DNA from: Bacillus sp. P14.5
Lineage (GTDB): Bacteria; Bacillota; Bacilli; Bacillales; Bacillaceae_B
Assembly (NCBI RefSeq): GCF_003316765.1
Contig: NZ_NIJF01000088.1
Span: forward strand, 1-64,000
DNA: 64,000 nucleotides
Direction: 5' to 3'
The translations under genes and the position numbers were made by a program. Under the pieces are notes generated by a model. That model was not told where the DNA came from and did not search any database. It worked only from the letters and a program-made list of their open reading frames with translations. Of the stretch, positions 25,901-34,995 are shown piece by piece. Positions within the stretch are counted from its first letter, which is position 1, and each line of letters begins with the position of its first letter.

Positions 25901-26197
25901 ATGAACTATCTTTTATTCATTTTAGCGATTTTCGTTTTGTTGTTCGCCTTGAGAAAAGTCTCTATGATTAAATATTCCAAAAAGCATTCTGCTTTAATAG
26001 ATGTTCAGCAAAATGCAAAATCATTATTATGGGGAGTTTTAGTGATTTCTGCAATTATATTTATTCCTTATCAAGTTTGGGTTTTAACTGGAAAATCTCA
26101 TTACTTTGATGCAGTATACATTATCGGCGGAACGGCTCTTTTAACCATAGCTCTAAGTTTTATTTATTATTATAAAAGTGCAGTGAAATATAACTAA
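25901..26197 (+). CDS. Small membrane protein, cassette-like gene 1
   Basis: A 98-residue protein with three membrane segments and a basic loop ('RKVSMIKYSKKHSALIDVQQ'). AAGGAGGTGTATTCT precedes the ATG, a very strong site. Lower GC than neighbouring genes. No family recognised. It lies between elements E0 and E1. Confidence 0.6.
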   Translation: MNYLLFILAIFVLLFALRKVSMIKYSKKHSALIDVQQNAKSLLWGVLVISAIIFIPYQVWVLTGKSHYFDAVYIIGGTALLTIALSFIYYYKSAVKYN

Positions 26198-26202
26198 CGG
26201 TT

Positions 26203-26270
26203 TCGTTTGCCGAACAAGCAGTCGCCCCTGCATTTTTCAATTATTGGGCAGTATTATTGAATAACTGAAA
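26203..26270 (+). repeat. Inter-gene element E1
   Basis: Contains TTCAATTAT-TGGGCAGT-ATTATTGAA followed by TAAC. The arms pair at 8 of 9 positions around the GGGCAG core. It starts immediately after the stop of gene 1. Confidence 0.5.
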
Positions 26271-26324
26271 CTTTGCAATATGTATACGTAAAATTATAAA
26301 AAGTCTTTTTAGGAGGTGTTATCT

Positions 26325-26453
26325 TTGATAAAAATTATTGCTGCTTTGGCAGTTCCCATCCTCACAATAGTATCGTGGTTAGCGATTGGGTATTGGTCAA
26401 AATCAGCCGAGGATTTGGAGAATGAAACAAGAAACAATGACAATGAGGATTGA
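26325..26453 (+). CDS. Very small membrane protein, cassette-like gene 2
   Basis: A 42-residue protein starting at TTG (MIKIIAALAVPILT) with one membrane segment and an acidic tail ('SAEDLENETRNNDNED'). AGGAGGTG lies 6 nt upstream. No family recognised. Confidence 0.55.
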   Translation: MIKIIAALAVPILTIVSWLAIGYWSKSAEDLENETRNNDNED

Positions 26454-26459
26454 ATTAGA

Positions 26460-26540
26460 CACTTGGCGTTTGCAACATACTGCGAACGCTTTTCTGTTCT
26501 TCAATTAAAGGGCAGGTTAATTAAACAGACTATAAGGTTG
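26460..26540 (+). repeat. Inter-gene element E2
   Basis: Contains GGCGTTTGCA ... TGCGAACGC, an inverted pair, followed by TTCAATTAA-AGGGCAGG-TTAATTAAA. It directly follows gene 2. Confidence 0.5.
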
Positions 26541-26587
26541 GAGTTTCGGCTTTTAGGATTTTAAGGTACTTAGAAAGGATATTGGTT

Positions 26588-26746
26588 ATGAGTTTGAGGA
26601 ATAAAATCATTAGTTCACTTCTCGTGATGATAGGTTTTATCTTTACTTATATGGCGTTTCAAAGTAATTACAATAAAATAGGTTACTATTTCGTGGCTTT
26701 TTATAATTTTCTTCTTGCTTTTTTAGTTACAAAAAAACAAGAGTAA
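26588..26746 (+). CDS. Very small membrane protein, cassette-like gene 3
   Basis: A 52-residue protein (MSLRNKIISSLLVMIG) with two membrane segments and a basic end. GAAAGGATATTGGTT precedes the ATG. No family recognised. Confidence 0.55.
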   Translation: MSLRNKIISSLLVMIGFIFTYMAFQSNYNKIGYYFVAFYNFLLAFLVTKKQE

Positions 26747-26755
26747 ATGGATAGA

Positions 26756-26815
26756 GGTACTTTAATTGAAAATGCGACTGTTCTGTTAAACGGCTTTAAT
26801 TGAATAACACATCAG
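26756..26815 (+). repeat. Inter-gene element E3
   Basis: TTCTGTTAAACGGCTTTAAT followed by TGAATAAC, the same terminal word as E1. It follows gene 3 after 9 bp. Only the last part of the element is well conserved. Confidence 0.4.
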
Positions 26816-26943
26816 AAAGAGGCACTGCAATCAATATCCGCATCGCCCCTTTTTTTAAAACAATTTCGCATTCGTTTTACACTTCAAAACCGCTTGCAAA
26901 ACCCTGTGCATTTTCTCCTGCAAAAGCAATTGCAAATATGCTT

Positions 26944-26988
26944 TTTCTCTCTCTCAACCGAACGGGTTATAAGGATTTAGCAGGGGGC
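26944..26988. repeat. Right inverted flank of the small-gene run
   Basis: CAACCGAACGGGTTATAAGG then ATTTAGCAGGGGG, matching the reverse complement of 25511-25557. Open frames through 26800-27078 are not convincing genes. Confidence 0.55.
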
Positions 26989-27171
26989 TTTTTTGCCAGG
27001 TACTGTTCTAAATGGCCAATACGGTTCGTTAACCTGAAGGGGTGGCTCATTGGTTGGGCATCGACTATTATGTATTAATCCACATGGCGAATTAGCATAA
27101 AAACTCTAGAAATATTCTCCGTAATAGATATATGTAATATATGAAACCACCAGAGTATAGATAAGGGAAAC

Positions 27172-27396
27172 TCAAAATGGAGGCGATTGAAAAACTTTTG
27201 TCTCTTTGTCTTCCACTAAAGCTCTATATCCAGGACCATGACAAGCAAATTTGCCTGTAGTTATTAATACTCCAATTACCAGGGTCCATTCCATAAATGG
27301 ACGTCCTGTTTTTAAAAAAGCCCAGTAAGGCAATCCCATCAGTAAGATCAAAGTAAACAATATTGAAGCCATCCTCAACGAAAGATTAATCACCAT
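27172..27396 (-). CDS. Small membrane protein
   Basis: A 74-residue protein with two membrane segments and a polar C-terminus. AAGGGG lies about 8 nt before the ATG. No family recognised. It is divergent from the recombinase gene at 27560. Confidence 0.5.
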   Translation of the reverse strand: MVINLSLRMASILFTLILLMGLPYWAFLKTGRPFMEWTLVIGVLITTGKFACHGPGYRALVEDKETKVFQSPPF

Positions 27397-27559
27397 CTGC
27401 CTAACCCCTTATTTTTTGGAATTTTCTATCATTAGAAACCATTTTGCTATAATAACATTAAGGTTAGAGGTACTATTCAAAAACTCTCAAGCATAATTGT
27501 TTTATAATGTTACATAAATCAAGTATCATTAATATTAAGTAACATAACGGAGGTCTTCA

Positions 27560-28114
27560 ATGGAATTTGTAGAGCCGATCAAAAATACTTGTCATATACA
27601 TAAAATAAAAAAATACCTTCATTGTCATTCTCAGAGGGACTTCCTGTTTTTCGTGTTAGGAGTGAATACCGGAATCCGGATCAGTGATCTTCTTCAGGTA
27701 AGAGTGAAGGATGTCTGGGACGGAGAAAAGGCGAGAGAGTTTTATACTCCTGCTGCAGGGATTGAAAATTCATTTTATTTAAATAAGGTCGTAAGGACTG
27801 CCCTGGTTGATTACTTGGCAGAATCCTCTTTGAACGCAGAAGATTACCTCTTTAAATCAAGGAAAAATGAATTTCCCATCACCCGCCAGCAGGCATACCG
27901 GATCATCAATAAAGCCGCGCAGGAAGCAGGGGTTGAAGGGAAAATCGGCACTCATACTCTTCGAAAGACATTTGGCTATCATGCTTATAAGAAAGGCATC
28001 GCAGTATCCATCCTCCAAAAGATCTTCAATCACGCTACAGCATCGGAAACCTTGAAATACATCGGAATTGACATCTATACCGAAGAACCAATCAGGGTAG
28101 ACGTTAATCTTTAA
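27560..28114 (+). CDS. Tyrosine recombinase, catalytic domain only
   Basis: A 184-residue site-specific recombinase. The catalytic residues are visible: R in 'TGIRISDLL', H-x-x-R in 'THTLRKTFGYH', H in 'IFNHATASETLKYIG' and the nucleophile Y in the same segment. The N-terminal core-binding (SAM-like) domain of XerC/D and phage integrases is absent, which is the known form of a small Bacillus group (YoeC-like in length). It lies 0.6 kb from the small-gene run with recurring elements. AACGGAGGTC precedes the ATG. It could act with a partner recombinase. Confidence 0.88.
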   Translation: MEFVEPIKNTCHIHKIKKYLHCHSQRDFLFFVLGVNTGIRISDLLQVRVKDVWDGEKAREFYTPAAGIENSFYLNKVVRTALVDYLAESSLNAEDYLFKSRKNEFPITRQQAYRIINKAAQEAGVEGKIGTHTLRKTFGYHAYKKGIAVSILQKIFNHATASETLKYIGIDIYTEEPIRVDVNL

Positions 28115-28138
28115 GGCAGCGAGGTGCGTAAGGAATTC

Positions 28139-29611
28139 ATGGAAAATCCTATTCTCAGTTCTGATTATTTCATCTTAATGGCAGCTCTGTTATTGGTCAC
28201 AGGTGTACTTACAACTAAATTCTCTACACGGCTCGGTGTTCCGGCGCTTGTCCTATTTATCCTTGTAGGAATGCTTGCGGGAAGTGACGGGCTGGGCTTG
28301 ATTTACTTTGATAATGCTGAATTGACACAGCTCATAGGTGTTCTTGCTTTAGTGATGATTTTGTTTGAAGGGGGCCTGCAGACGAAAATTTCGACAGTGA
28401 AATCTGTAGCCAAGCCCGCCTTATCGCTTGCTACACTCGGTGTCCTTGTCACCACTTCAGTCGTCGCAGTGGCAGCGAAGCTCATATTAGGAGTTTCCTG
28501 GCTGGAAGGATTCCTCTTTGGTGCCATTGTCGGTTCGACGGATGCCGCGGCTGTATTCGCCGTGCTTAAAGGACAGAATGTTAAAGGGGAACTGGGTTCA
28601 ACCTTGGAGGTCGAATCGGGAACAAATGACCCTATGGCAGTCTTTTTAACGATATCATTTATTGAATTATTGACCGTGGAAGACCCGTCTTATCCCTTAA
28701 TTATCGGTTCTTTTTTCTGGCAAATGGGGCTGGGATTGATATTAGGGATCCTATTTGGAAAATTGGCAGCACGATCGATTAATAATATTAATCTTGATTC
28801 CAGTGGACTGTATCCGGTTTTTGCCATGGCGTTTGCTCTTTTAGCTTACAGTATAACCGATTTGTTCAACGCCAGCGGACTCTTAGCAGTATATGTAGCG
28901 GCCATGCTGATCGGAAACTCGGAACTGACTTATAAGCACTCCATATTCAAATTTAACGAAGGCTTTGCATGGATGATGCAGATACTTATGTTCATCATCT
29001 TGGGATTATTGGTGTTTCCATCTCAGCTCTTTACCTGGGATGTTGTATTAAAAGGGGTCCTGCTGTCAGCGATCCTCATCTTGATAGCAAGGCCGGCAGC
29101 TGTATTTCTTTCATTAGTCAAAATGGACTTCGATGTTAAGGAAAAGATTTTTCTATCCTGGGCAGGGTTGAGAGGTGCTGTCCCGATTGTTTTGGCAACA
29201 TTCCCGTTAATCGCAGGAATCGAAAACTCACCAATGATCTTTAATGTTGTATTCTTCGTTGTCTTAACTTCAGCGCTGATTCAAGGGTCGACAATAGCCA
29301 CTTTTGCTGAAAAACTCGGGTTAACCGGTCCGAAAAAAGTAGAGCCCGTCCATTCACTGGAATTGGTTTCAATCGGGAAAGCCAATGCTGAAATCATCGA
29401 AGTCGAAGCAAACGAAGAAACGCCTATCGTCGGCAAAAGCTTGATACAGATTGATTTTCCAAAAGACGTATTGATCAATGCCATCATAAGGGGCAGTGAG
29501 TTGGTTACACCTTTTGGGGAAACAGTCATTGAAAAGGGAGATGTCCTTTATATTCTAGTATCCAGAAGCAGCAAGAGAGAATTAAAGAAAATGCTAAATA
29601 TTGAAGATTAA
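28139..29611 (+). CDS. CPA1 cation/proton antiporter with TrkA-C domain
   Basis: A 490-residue membrane antiporter exchanging K+ or Na+ for H+ (CvrA/NhaP2 type). About 12 membrane segments fill residues 5-390. 'VGSTDAAAVFAVL', 'LEVESGTNDPMAVFL' and 'SWAGLRGAVPIVLATFPL' are the transport-core signatures. Residues about 410-490 form a TrkA-C regulatory domain ('EVEANEETPIVGKSLIQIDFP', 'GDVLYILVS'). The start at 28139 (MENPILSS) follows AAGGA; a GTG at 28124 is the alternative. The gene is just downstream of the recombinase. Confidence 0.88.
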   Translation: MENPILSSDYFILMAALLLVTGVLTTKFSTRLGVPALVLFILVGMLAGSDGLGLIYFDNAELTQLIGVLALVMILFEGGLQTKISTVKSVAKPALSLATLGVLVTTSVVAVAAKLILGVSWLEGFLFGAIVGSTDAAAVFAVLKGQNVKGELGSTLEVESGTNDPMAVFLTISFIELLTVEDPSYPLIIGSFFWQMGLGLILGILFGKLAARSINNINLDSSGLYPVFAMAFALLAYSITDLFNASGLLAVYVAAMLIGNSELTYKHSIFKFNEGFAWMMQILMFIILGLLVFPSQLFTWDVVLKGVLLSAILILIARPAAVFLSLVKMDFDVKEKIFLSWAGLRGAVPIVLATFPLIAGIENSPMIFNVVFFVVLTSALIQGSTIATFAEKLGLTGPKKVEPVHSLELVSIGKANAEIIEVEANEETPIVGKSLIQIDFPKDVLINAIIRGSELVTPFGETVIEKGDVLYILVSRSSKRELKKMLNIED

Positions 29612-29629
29612 TAACGGGGGGAGAAATGA

Positions 29630-30527
29630 ATGAACGATGAAGCGATAAAGCAGCAGTTAAAATCAGAACTGCAGCACCAGAAAATGAGTACAAAGAAAAT
29701 CATCAAACGAGCCTTTTTCGTCTTATTGGGAGCCATCATGATGGCATTGGGAATCGAAGTTTTCCTTGTTCCCAATATGATCATGGACGGCGGGATTGTC
29801 GGTATTTCCATCATATTATACAACCTGACAGGCATAAAACTGGGTGTATTTATTTTCCTATTGAACATCCCGTTTTTCTTTCTGGGGTATAAGCAAATCG
29901 GAAAGACATTCGCGGTTTCCACGGTCTTTGGGATTACGATTCTTTCTCTGGCAACCAATTACCTTCATACTGTAGCAGCTTTCACATCCGATATGCTGCT
30001 TGCCACAGTGTTCGGTGGAATTGTCCTGGGAGCGGGAGTCGGACTGGTCATCCGATACGGAGGCGCACTTGATGGCAGTGAAATACTGGCCATTCTTTTG
30101 AATAAAAGGTTTCCTTTTCCGTCGGCGAATTCATCATGCTGTTCAACGTGTTCATTTTCACCTGGGGAGGATTTGTCCTCGGCTGGGACAGGGCGATGTA
30201 TTCGGTACTCGCTTATGTCATCGCATTTAAAACCATCGACATTGTCATTGATGGATTCGATGAATCGAAATCCGCCTGGATTATCAGTGATAAAGACCAG
30301 GAAATCGGAGATGCAATTTTGGCAAGGCTCGGCCGTGGAGTTACCTATCTCAAAGGAGAAGGCGGTTATTCCGGAGACGATAAAAAGTAATCTTTTGTAT
30401 CGTCACACGTCTCGAAGAAGCCAAACTTAAATCCATTGTCGAAGAGATGGATCCCACAGCGTTCCTGGCAGTCGCCGATATCAATGAAGTCCGCGGCGGC
30501 AGGTTTAAAAAGAGGGATATCCACTAA
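29630..30527 (+). pseudogene. YitT family (DUF2179) membrane protein, two frameshifts
   Basis: A membrane protein of the YitT family: N-terminal five-segment YitT_membrane domain ('LGAIMMALGIEVFLVPNMIM', 'RYGGALDGSEILAILLNKR') and C-terminal DUF2179 domain ('TRLEEAKLKSIVEEMDPTAF', 'INEVRGGRFKKRDIH'). Two breaks were found. One added T near 30118 turns 'RFPFPSANS' into 'RFPFSVGEFIMLFNVF', and one added A in the A5 run near 30385 joins 'DDKK' to 'VIFCIVTRLEEAK'. Restored length is about 299 residues, normal for the family. Sequencing error is likely. Confidence 0.82.
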
Positions 30528-30537
30528 TGGGACCTTT

Positions 30538-30566
30538 AAAACTCGTCTAAATTGGCGAGTTTTTTA
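30538..30566 (+). terminator. Terminator after the YitT gene
   Basis: Stem AAAACTCG / CGAGTTTT followed by TTATTT, 11 bp past the restored stop codon. The repeat array starts about 20 bp later. Confidence 0.85.
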
Positions 30567-30584
30567 TTTAGAAATGTCTTTGGA

Positions 30585-31345
30585 GCTTCTAGAGACCCGT
30601 GCGGTTGAAAAGTGTGTATGATGGGTCTCAAGTAGACTTCTAGAGACCCAAGGCTTTTGGAAAATGTTGAGAGAGGGTCTCAAGGAAGGTTCTAGAGACC
30701 CAAGGATGTTGGAGAATGAGGAGATTGGGTCTCAAGGGAGCTTCTAGAGACCCGAGAATGTTGAAAAATGTGTATGATGGGTCTCAAGGTAGCTTCTAAA
30801 GACCCGAGGATGTTGAAAAAATATGATAGAGGGTCTCAAGGAGGCTTCTAGAGACCCAAGAATTTTGAAAAATGAAAAGAGAAGGTCGCAAGAGAGCTTC
30901 TAGAGACCCGAGGATGTTAAAAAGTGAGAAAAGAAGGTCTCAAGGAAGCTTCTAGAGACCCGAGGATGTTAAAAATGAGAAAGAGGGTCTCAAGGAGGCT
31001 TCTAGAGACCCAGGAATTTTGAAAAATGAAAAGAGAAGGTCTCAAGGGAGCTTCTAGAGACCCGAGAATGTTGAAAAATGTGTATGATGGGTCTCAAGGA
31101 AGCTTCTAGAGACCCGAGGATGTTGAAAAAATATGATAGAGGGTCTCAAGGGAGCTTCTAGAGACCCAAGGATGTTGAAAAATAAGAATGATGGGTCTCA
31201 AGGAAACTTTTAGAGACCCGAGGATGTTAAAAAATGAGAATAAGAGGTCTCTAGGGAGCTTCTAGAGACCCGAGGCGTTCGAAAAATGAGAGTAATGGGC
31301 CTAAAGAAAGCTCTTAGAGACCCAAGCCGCACGAAGTTTGAAAAG
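30585..31345. repeat. 50-52 bp tandem array with inverted arms and 13-nt loop
   Basis: About 15 units. Each has GGGTCTC, a 13-nt loop (for example AAGGGAGCTTCTA) and GAGACCC, then a spacer of about 23-25 nt such as GAGGATGTTGAAAAATGAGA. Starts of TTCTAGAGACCC were checked at 30588, 30638 and 30690. The first unit overlaps the region after the YitT terminator; the last units are degenerate. Non-coding. Confidence 0.95.
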
Positions 31346-31469
31346 AAAGGCCTCAAGAAGTTTTGTATAGAACAATCTTCTTGCTTATGGCGTTCTCATT
31401 CGAAATCTGCTTAAATAGCAGCCTATTAAGTACATCAATTAAAATACTGTAAGAATAGGAGTGGACATT

Positions 31470-31739
31470 TTGAATATCAGTACAGGTATGTTTCTAATGA
31501 TGACTGCATCTCATTTAATACAGGTGTCACTGCTGATGGCTATTTTTTCTTCTATCTATCTCAAAAGCAAAAGAAATGGATATTTCAGTTTAGTTTTTAT
31601 TTTTGTATTGTATTGGTTTCAATTATTCCGAGGTTTTTCAATTTCATATGTTTTAGGTATCAGTTTTTTGATCATCATTATCGCCATGGGAATCGTGTCA
31701 TTTTTTGTTATTCGCCGAAAAAAAGATTCCCGAAACTAG
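31470..31739 (+). CDS. Small membrane protein
   Basis: An 89-residue protein with three membrane segments and a basic C-terminus (RRKKDSRN). TTG start with AGGAG 8 nt upstream; a GTG at 31461 lies inside the ribosome site. No family recognised. Confidence 0.55.
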   Translation: MNISTGMFLMMTASHLIQVSLLMAIFSSIYLKSKRNGYFSLVFIFVLYWFQLFRGFSISYVLGISFLIIIIAMGIVSFFVIRRKKDSRN

Positions 31740-31756
31740 GAAAATAGATTCAACCA

Positions 31757-31783
31757 GGCTCGTCAATAGACGAGTCTATTTTT
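31757..31783 (+). terminator. Intrinsic terminator
   Basis: Stem GGCTCGTC / GACGAGTC with a 4-nt loop, followed by TATTTTT. Beyond it, 31790-32050 holds no supported gene, only an open stretch without a start (31812-31968) that may be a gene remnant. Confidence 0.75.
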
Positions 31784-32052
31784 ATAGGACCCTCTTTAAG
31801 AAATCTTTAGAAAAAGGCTGGGAGCCAAGAGCATGAAGAGCTTTCCCAATGGCTGCGAGTCCATGCTAACACTATAAACGCGGTTCCATATTTCTATATG
31901 GAGTTTAAAAACTTAATGAAAACAAAAGTAGTGGAAAAGCCTTGTCCGTTTAAACCTGTTACACACTAAAGCTAGAAGATATTGAAAGAAACATCACTGC
32001 CCATCAACCCTGCTAAATATACTAAGCGACCTCTAACTCTGCTGAAAAACCC

Positions 32053-32253
32053 TTATGCCTCAACCTTCTCTTTCAAAACCCACTGACTAATCATGCCCGC
32101 TGCAAATCCTGCAGCAATCGGCACCAGTGATATTTCAGTATAGGAGAATGAAAGTTTGAATGTTAGAACTTCAATCCTTGCAAAGTATCCTATGAGGTAA
32201 AGTACAGTCATTGTGGCAAATGAGACGATCAGTGGAATCCAGTCACGTTTCAA
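32053..32253 (-). CDS. Small membrane protein
   Basis: A 66-residue protein (MKRDWIPLIV) with two membrane segments. The TTG at 32253 is chosen because GGAGGG lies 7 nt upstream; a longer reading to 32298 is possible but would include the ribosome site in the coding part. No family recognised. Confidence 0.5.
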   Translation of the reverse strand: MKRDWIPLIVSFATMTVLYLIGYFARIEVLTFKLSFSYTEISLVPIAAGFAAGMISQWVLKEKVEA

Positions 32254-32446
32254 TGTTCTTCCCTCCATTTCTTTTCCAATAGTTTTGATAACTTCCAAGG
32301 AATTCCTTTTCCTTTTAAGGTAATTCTATTTTATATCTTTTATGAGAAATATGGGTAAAAAATCCTAGAAAGAGAACGATATATAGATAGAATACCAGAT
32401 TTTTTTCTTCTAAGTACTACTATACTAGCTGCTGCAAAAGGGGTTT

Positions 32447-34951
32447 ATGTTAGTGTCCAAAAATAATAATGACATTAAAAAGGGGAAGAGGACTGGAGCT
32501 GCCAGGAATCTGCATAATATATATAAGGCTTTCTTTCACAATCACCAGGATGTGGTTTTTGTTTTGGATAGCAAAGGGAACATTGTGGAATCCAATAATG
32601 CCTTTTTGAAATATACAGGTCTTTCCGAAGATGAATTGGCCGGACCTTTTTTTCGTTTTCTGGCATCTGATTATCAGGAAACGGCCAGAGAAAAATTCGA
32701 ATTAGCTCTATCAGGAGAAACAGTCAGTTACGATGTGGAGTTTAGCTGCGATTCGGGTGACAGGGTGGATCTGCGAATGACCCATTCGCCTATCAATGAT
32801 GGAAGCGGAATAACTGGTGTGTTTGGGATCGCTAGGGATGCCACAGAATTTAAATTGTTTGAAGAAAAACTTTCTCGGACCCAGGAGGATCTCGATTTTG
32901 TCCAAGTTGTTGGAAACGTCGGTAACTGGGAGTATGATGTAGAAACACAGGATGCGTATTGGTCCGAGCAGTTGTATCGGATTTACGGTTTGGAGAATAA
33001 CGGAAATGTTACTCCTTCTTTAGAAAATTATTATTCGATGGTGCACCCTGAGGATAAAGAAGTGTTTAAAGAGGCCTGCATGAATGCTTTTTATACAGGA
33101 GCATGTTTCAGTATGGAATATAGAATAGTTAGAAGAGACGGAGTTGAACGAATTGTCCATGAACAGGGGAATACTATTGTAGATGAGGATGGCACAGTGA
33201 CACGGATGATAGGTACTGTTCATGATATTACTGAATATAAGCGGACAGAGGCAAAGCTTCAACAAAGTGAGGCACAGGCTGAAATGATTTTTAACAGCTT
33301 GAATGAAATCATTTGGTCCATAGATATACGGAACAGGAAAGTTTTGTTCTGTTCAGATGAATTTGAAGATGTGTGCGGCTATAAATTGGAAGACCTTATT
33401 AGAACACCCTCACTCTGGGATGAAATTATCTATCATGAAGATGCCAAGAAAATCCGCGCCATCATCGCCGATATCCGAATGGGCAAAGAGATTTTTGAAC
33501 AGTACCGTCTGCGCCATTTCTGTGGTGACTTAAAATGGATTGATGTCAAAGCCATTCCTACCTGTGATAAGGAGGGAAACCTGATCCGTCTGGATGGAAT
33601 CATGTGGGATATCACAGACAAGAAAAAGTCGGAAGAAAAGCTTCATAACGCGGCATTTCATGATTACTTGACCCAGCTTCCGAACAGAAGACGATTTGAA
33701 GAATACATTGAAGAACAAATCGAATATCACCGGAAGAGCGAGCAGCCATTCGCGCTCCTATATATGGATCTCGATCGTTTTAAATTCATCAATGACCGCC
33801 TCGGACATTTTGTCGGTGACGAACTCTTGAAGCAGGTGACAGAAAGGCTGAGGAATCGATCAGGAAACCAATTTGTCGCAAGGCTTAGCGGAGATGAGTT
33901 TGCCGTCTGCCTGCCGGAATTGAGAACTCCTGATGAACCAGTGAACGTGGCACAGCAGCTTATTGACATTTTAGAAAAACCTTTTCAATATGGTGACTAT
34001 GATTTGTTTATTTCAACCAGTATCGGCATTAGTATTTTTCCAAAGGATGGGGAGGACGCTGACTCTCTTGTGAAAAACGCTGATACCGCCTTATCGTATG
34101 CCAAGGGAAATGGCAAGAATACATACCAGATTTATACCAGGGAGATGAACCAGGAATCCTACCGGAAGTATTGTCTGGAGAGGGACATGAGGATAGCGGT
34201 CCAACAAGATCAGTTCAGGGTGCATTTTCAGCCGAAGGTGAATGTGAAAACGGAGGAAATCATAGGAGCTGAAGCGCTGCTCAGGTGGGAGCATGAAGAA
34301 TGGGGAAAAATTTCTCCTGCTGAATTCATTCCCATTGCGGAAGACAGTGGATTCATTACCGAAATCGGGATTTGGGTTTTGCAGGATGTCTGCCGGCAAT
34401 TAAAGGAATGGTCGAAAAATGGACTGCCGATCGTTCCGATATCCATTAATATATCTCCGCAGCATTTCTTAAAGAAGGATGTGGTCGAGCTGGTCCAATC
34501 CAATGTAGCCCGGTTCGATATTGACCCAGCGTGGATCGAGCTGGAGATAACTGAAACTTCTTTGATTCATTACTCTGAAATTGTCCAGAAAACGATGTCA
34601 TCTCTTAAAGCCATGGGAGTAAAAATATCTTTGGATGATTTCGGTACAGGATATTCCGCTTTGTCGCAATTGCAAAATTTTAAATTCGATACTCTGAAAA
34701 TCGACCAATCCTTCATTAAAAATGTTCCAGTAAAAAGGGAAGATTCCGTCATCACGAAATCCCTGATTGAACTGGCACATGGCCTTGGACTCAATGTGGT
34801 AGCAGAAGGAGTGGAATCGGAAGAGCAGCTTGATTTCCTGCACCACAATAATTGTGACCATATCCAGGGATACATCTACAGCAAGCCGATAGCGGGCAGC
34901 GAATTTGAAAAAATGATGGTGAAAAGGTATATACAAAGGTCTCAGAAATAA
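32447..34951 (+). CDS. PAS-PAS-PAS-GGDEF-EAL cyclic-di-GMP protein
   Basis: An 834-residue cytoplasmic signalling protein with no membrane segment. Three PAS domains occupy about residues 25-135, 150-260 and 268-390. The GGDEF domain (about 395-560) carries SGDEF near residue 480, a variant still compatible with cyclase activity. The EAL phosphodiesterase domain (about 575-825) has 'GAEALLRWEH' near 607 and 'DDFGTGYS' near 730, so both activities are possible. ATG 32447 is close to AAAGGGG; a GTG two codons later is better spaced. The gene stands alone, with a small membrane protein downstream. Confidence 0.93.
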   Translation: MLVSKNNNDIKKGKRTGAARNLHNIYKAFFHNHQDVVFVLDSKGNIVESNNAFLKYTGLSEDELAGPFFRFLASDYQETAREKFELALSGETVSYDVEFSCDSGDRVDLRMTHSPINDGSGITGVFGIARDATEFKLFEEKLSRTQEDLDFVQVVGNVGNWEYDVETQDAYWSEQLYRIYGLENNGNVTPSLENYYSMVHPEDKEVFKEACMNAFYTGACFSMEYRIVRRDGVERIVHEQGNTIVDEDGTVTRMIGTVHDITEYKRTEAKLQQSEAQAEMIFNSLNEIIWSIDIRNRKVLFCSDEFEDVCGYKLEDLIRTPSLWDEIIYHEDAKKIRAIIADIRMGKEIFEQYRLRHFCGDLKWIDVKAIPTCDKEGNLIRLDGIMWDITDKKKSEEKLHNAAFHDYLTQLPNRRRFEEYIEEQIEYHRKSEQPFALLYMDLDRFKFINDRLGHFVGDELLKQVTERLRNRSGNQFVARLSGDEFAVCLPELRTPDEPVNVAQQLIDILEKPFQYGDYDLFISTSIGISIFPKDGEDADSLVKNADTALSYAKGNGKNTYQIYTREMNQESYRKYCLERDMRIAVQQDQFRVHFQPKVNVKTEEIIGAEALLRWEHEEWGKISPAEFIPIAEDSGFITEIGIWVLQDVCRQLKEWSKNGLPIVPISINISPQHFLKKDVVELVQSNVARFDIDPAWIELEITETSLIHYSEIVQKTMSSLKAMGVKISLDDFGTGYSALSQLQNFKFDTLKIDQSFIKNVPVKREDSVITKSLIELAHGLGLNVVAEGVESEEQLDFLHHNNCDHIQGYIYSKPIAGSEFEKMMVKRYIQRSQK

Positions 34952-34995
34952 AGTATATTAGGAATATGCTGGAAATAATATTTGTGAGGTGCAAG

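Noticed and set aside
26800-27078. 92-codon frame at the right flank of the small-gene run
   Set aside because: It covers the TTTGCA-rich tract and inverted flank, has no ribosome site, and starts at a weak codon.
31812-31968. Open stretch of about 52 codons that reads protein-like
   Set aside because: It has no start codon at its beginning, no ribosome site and no family I recognise; at best a gene remnant.
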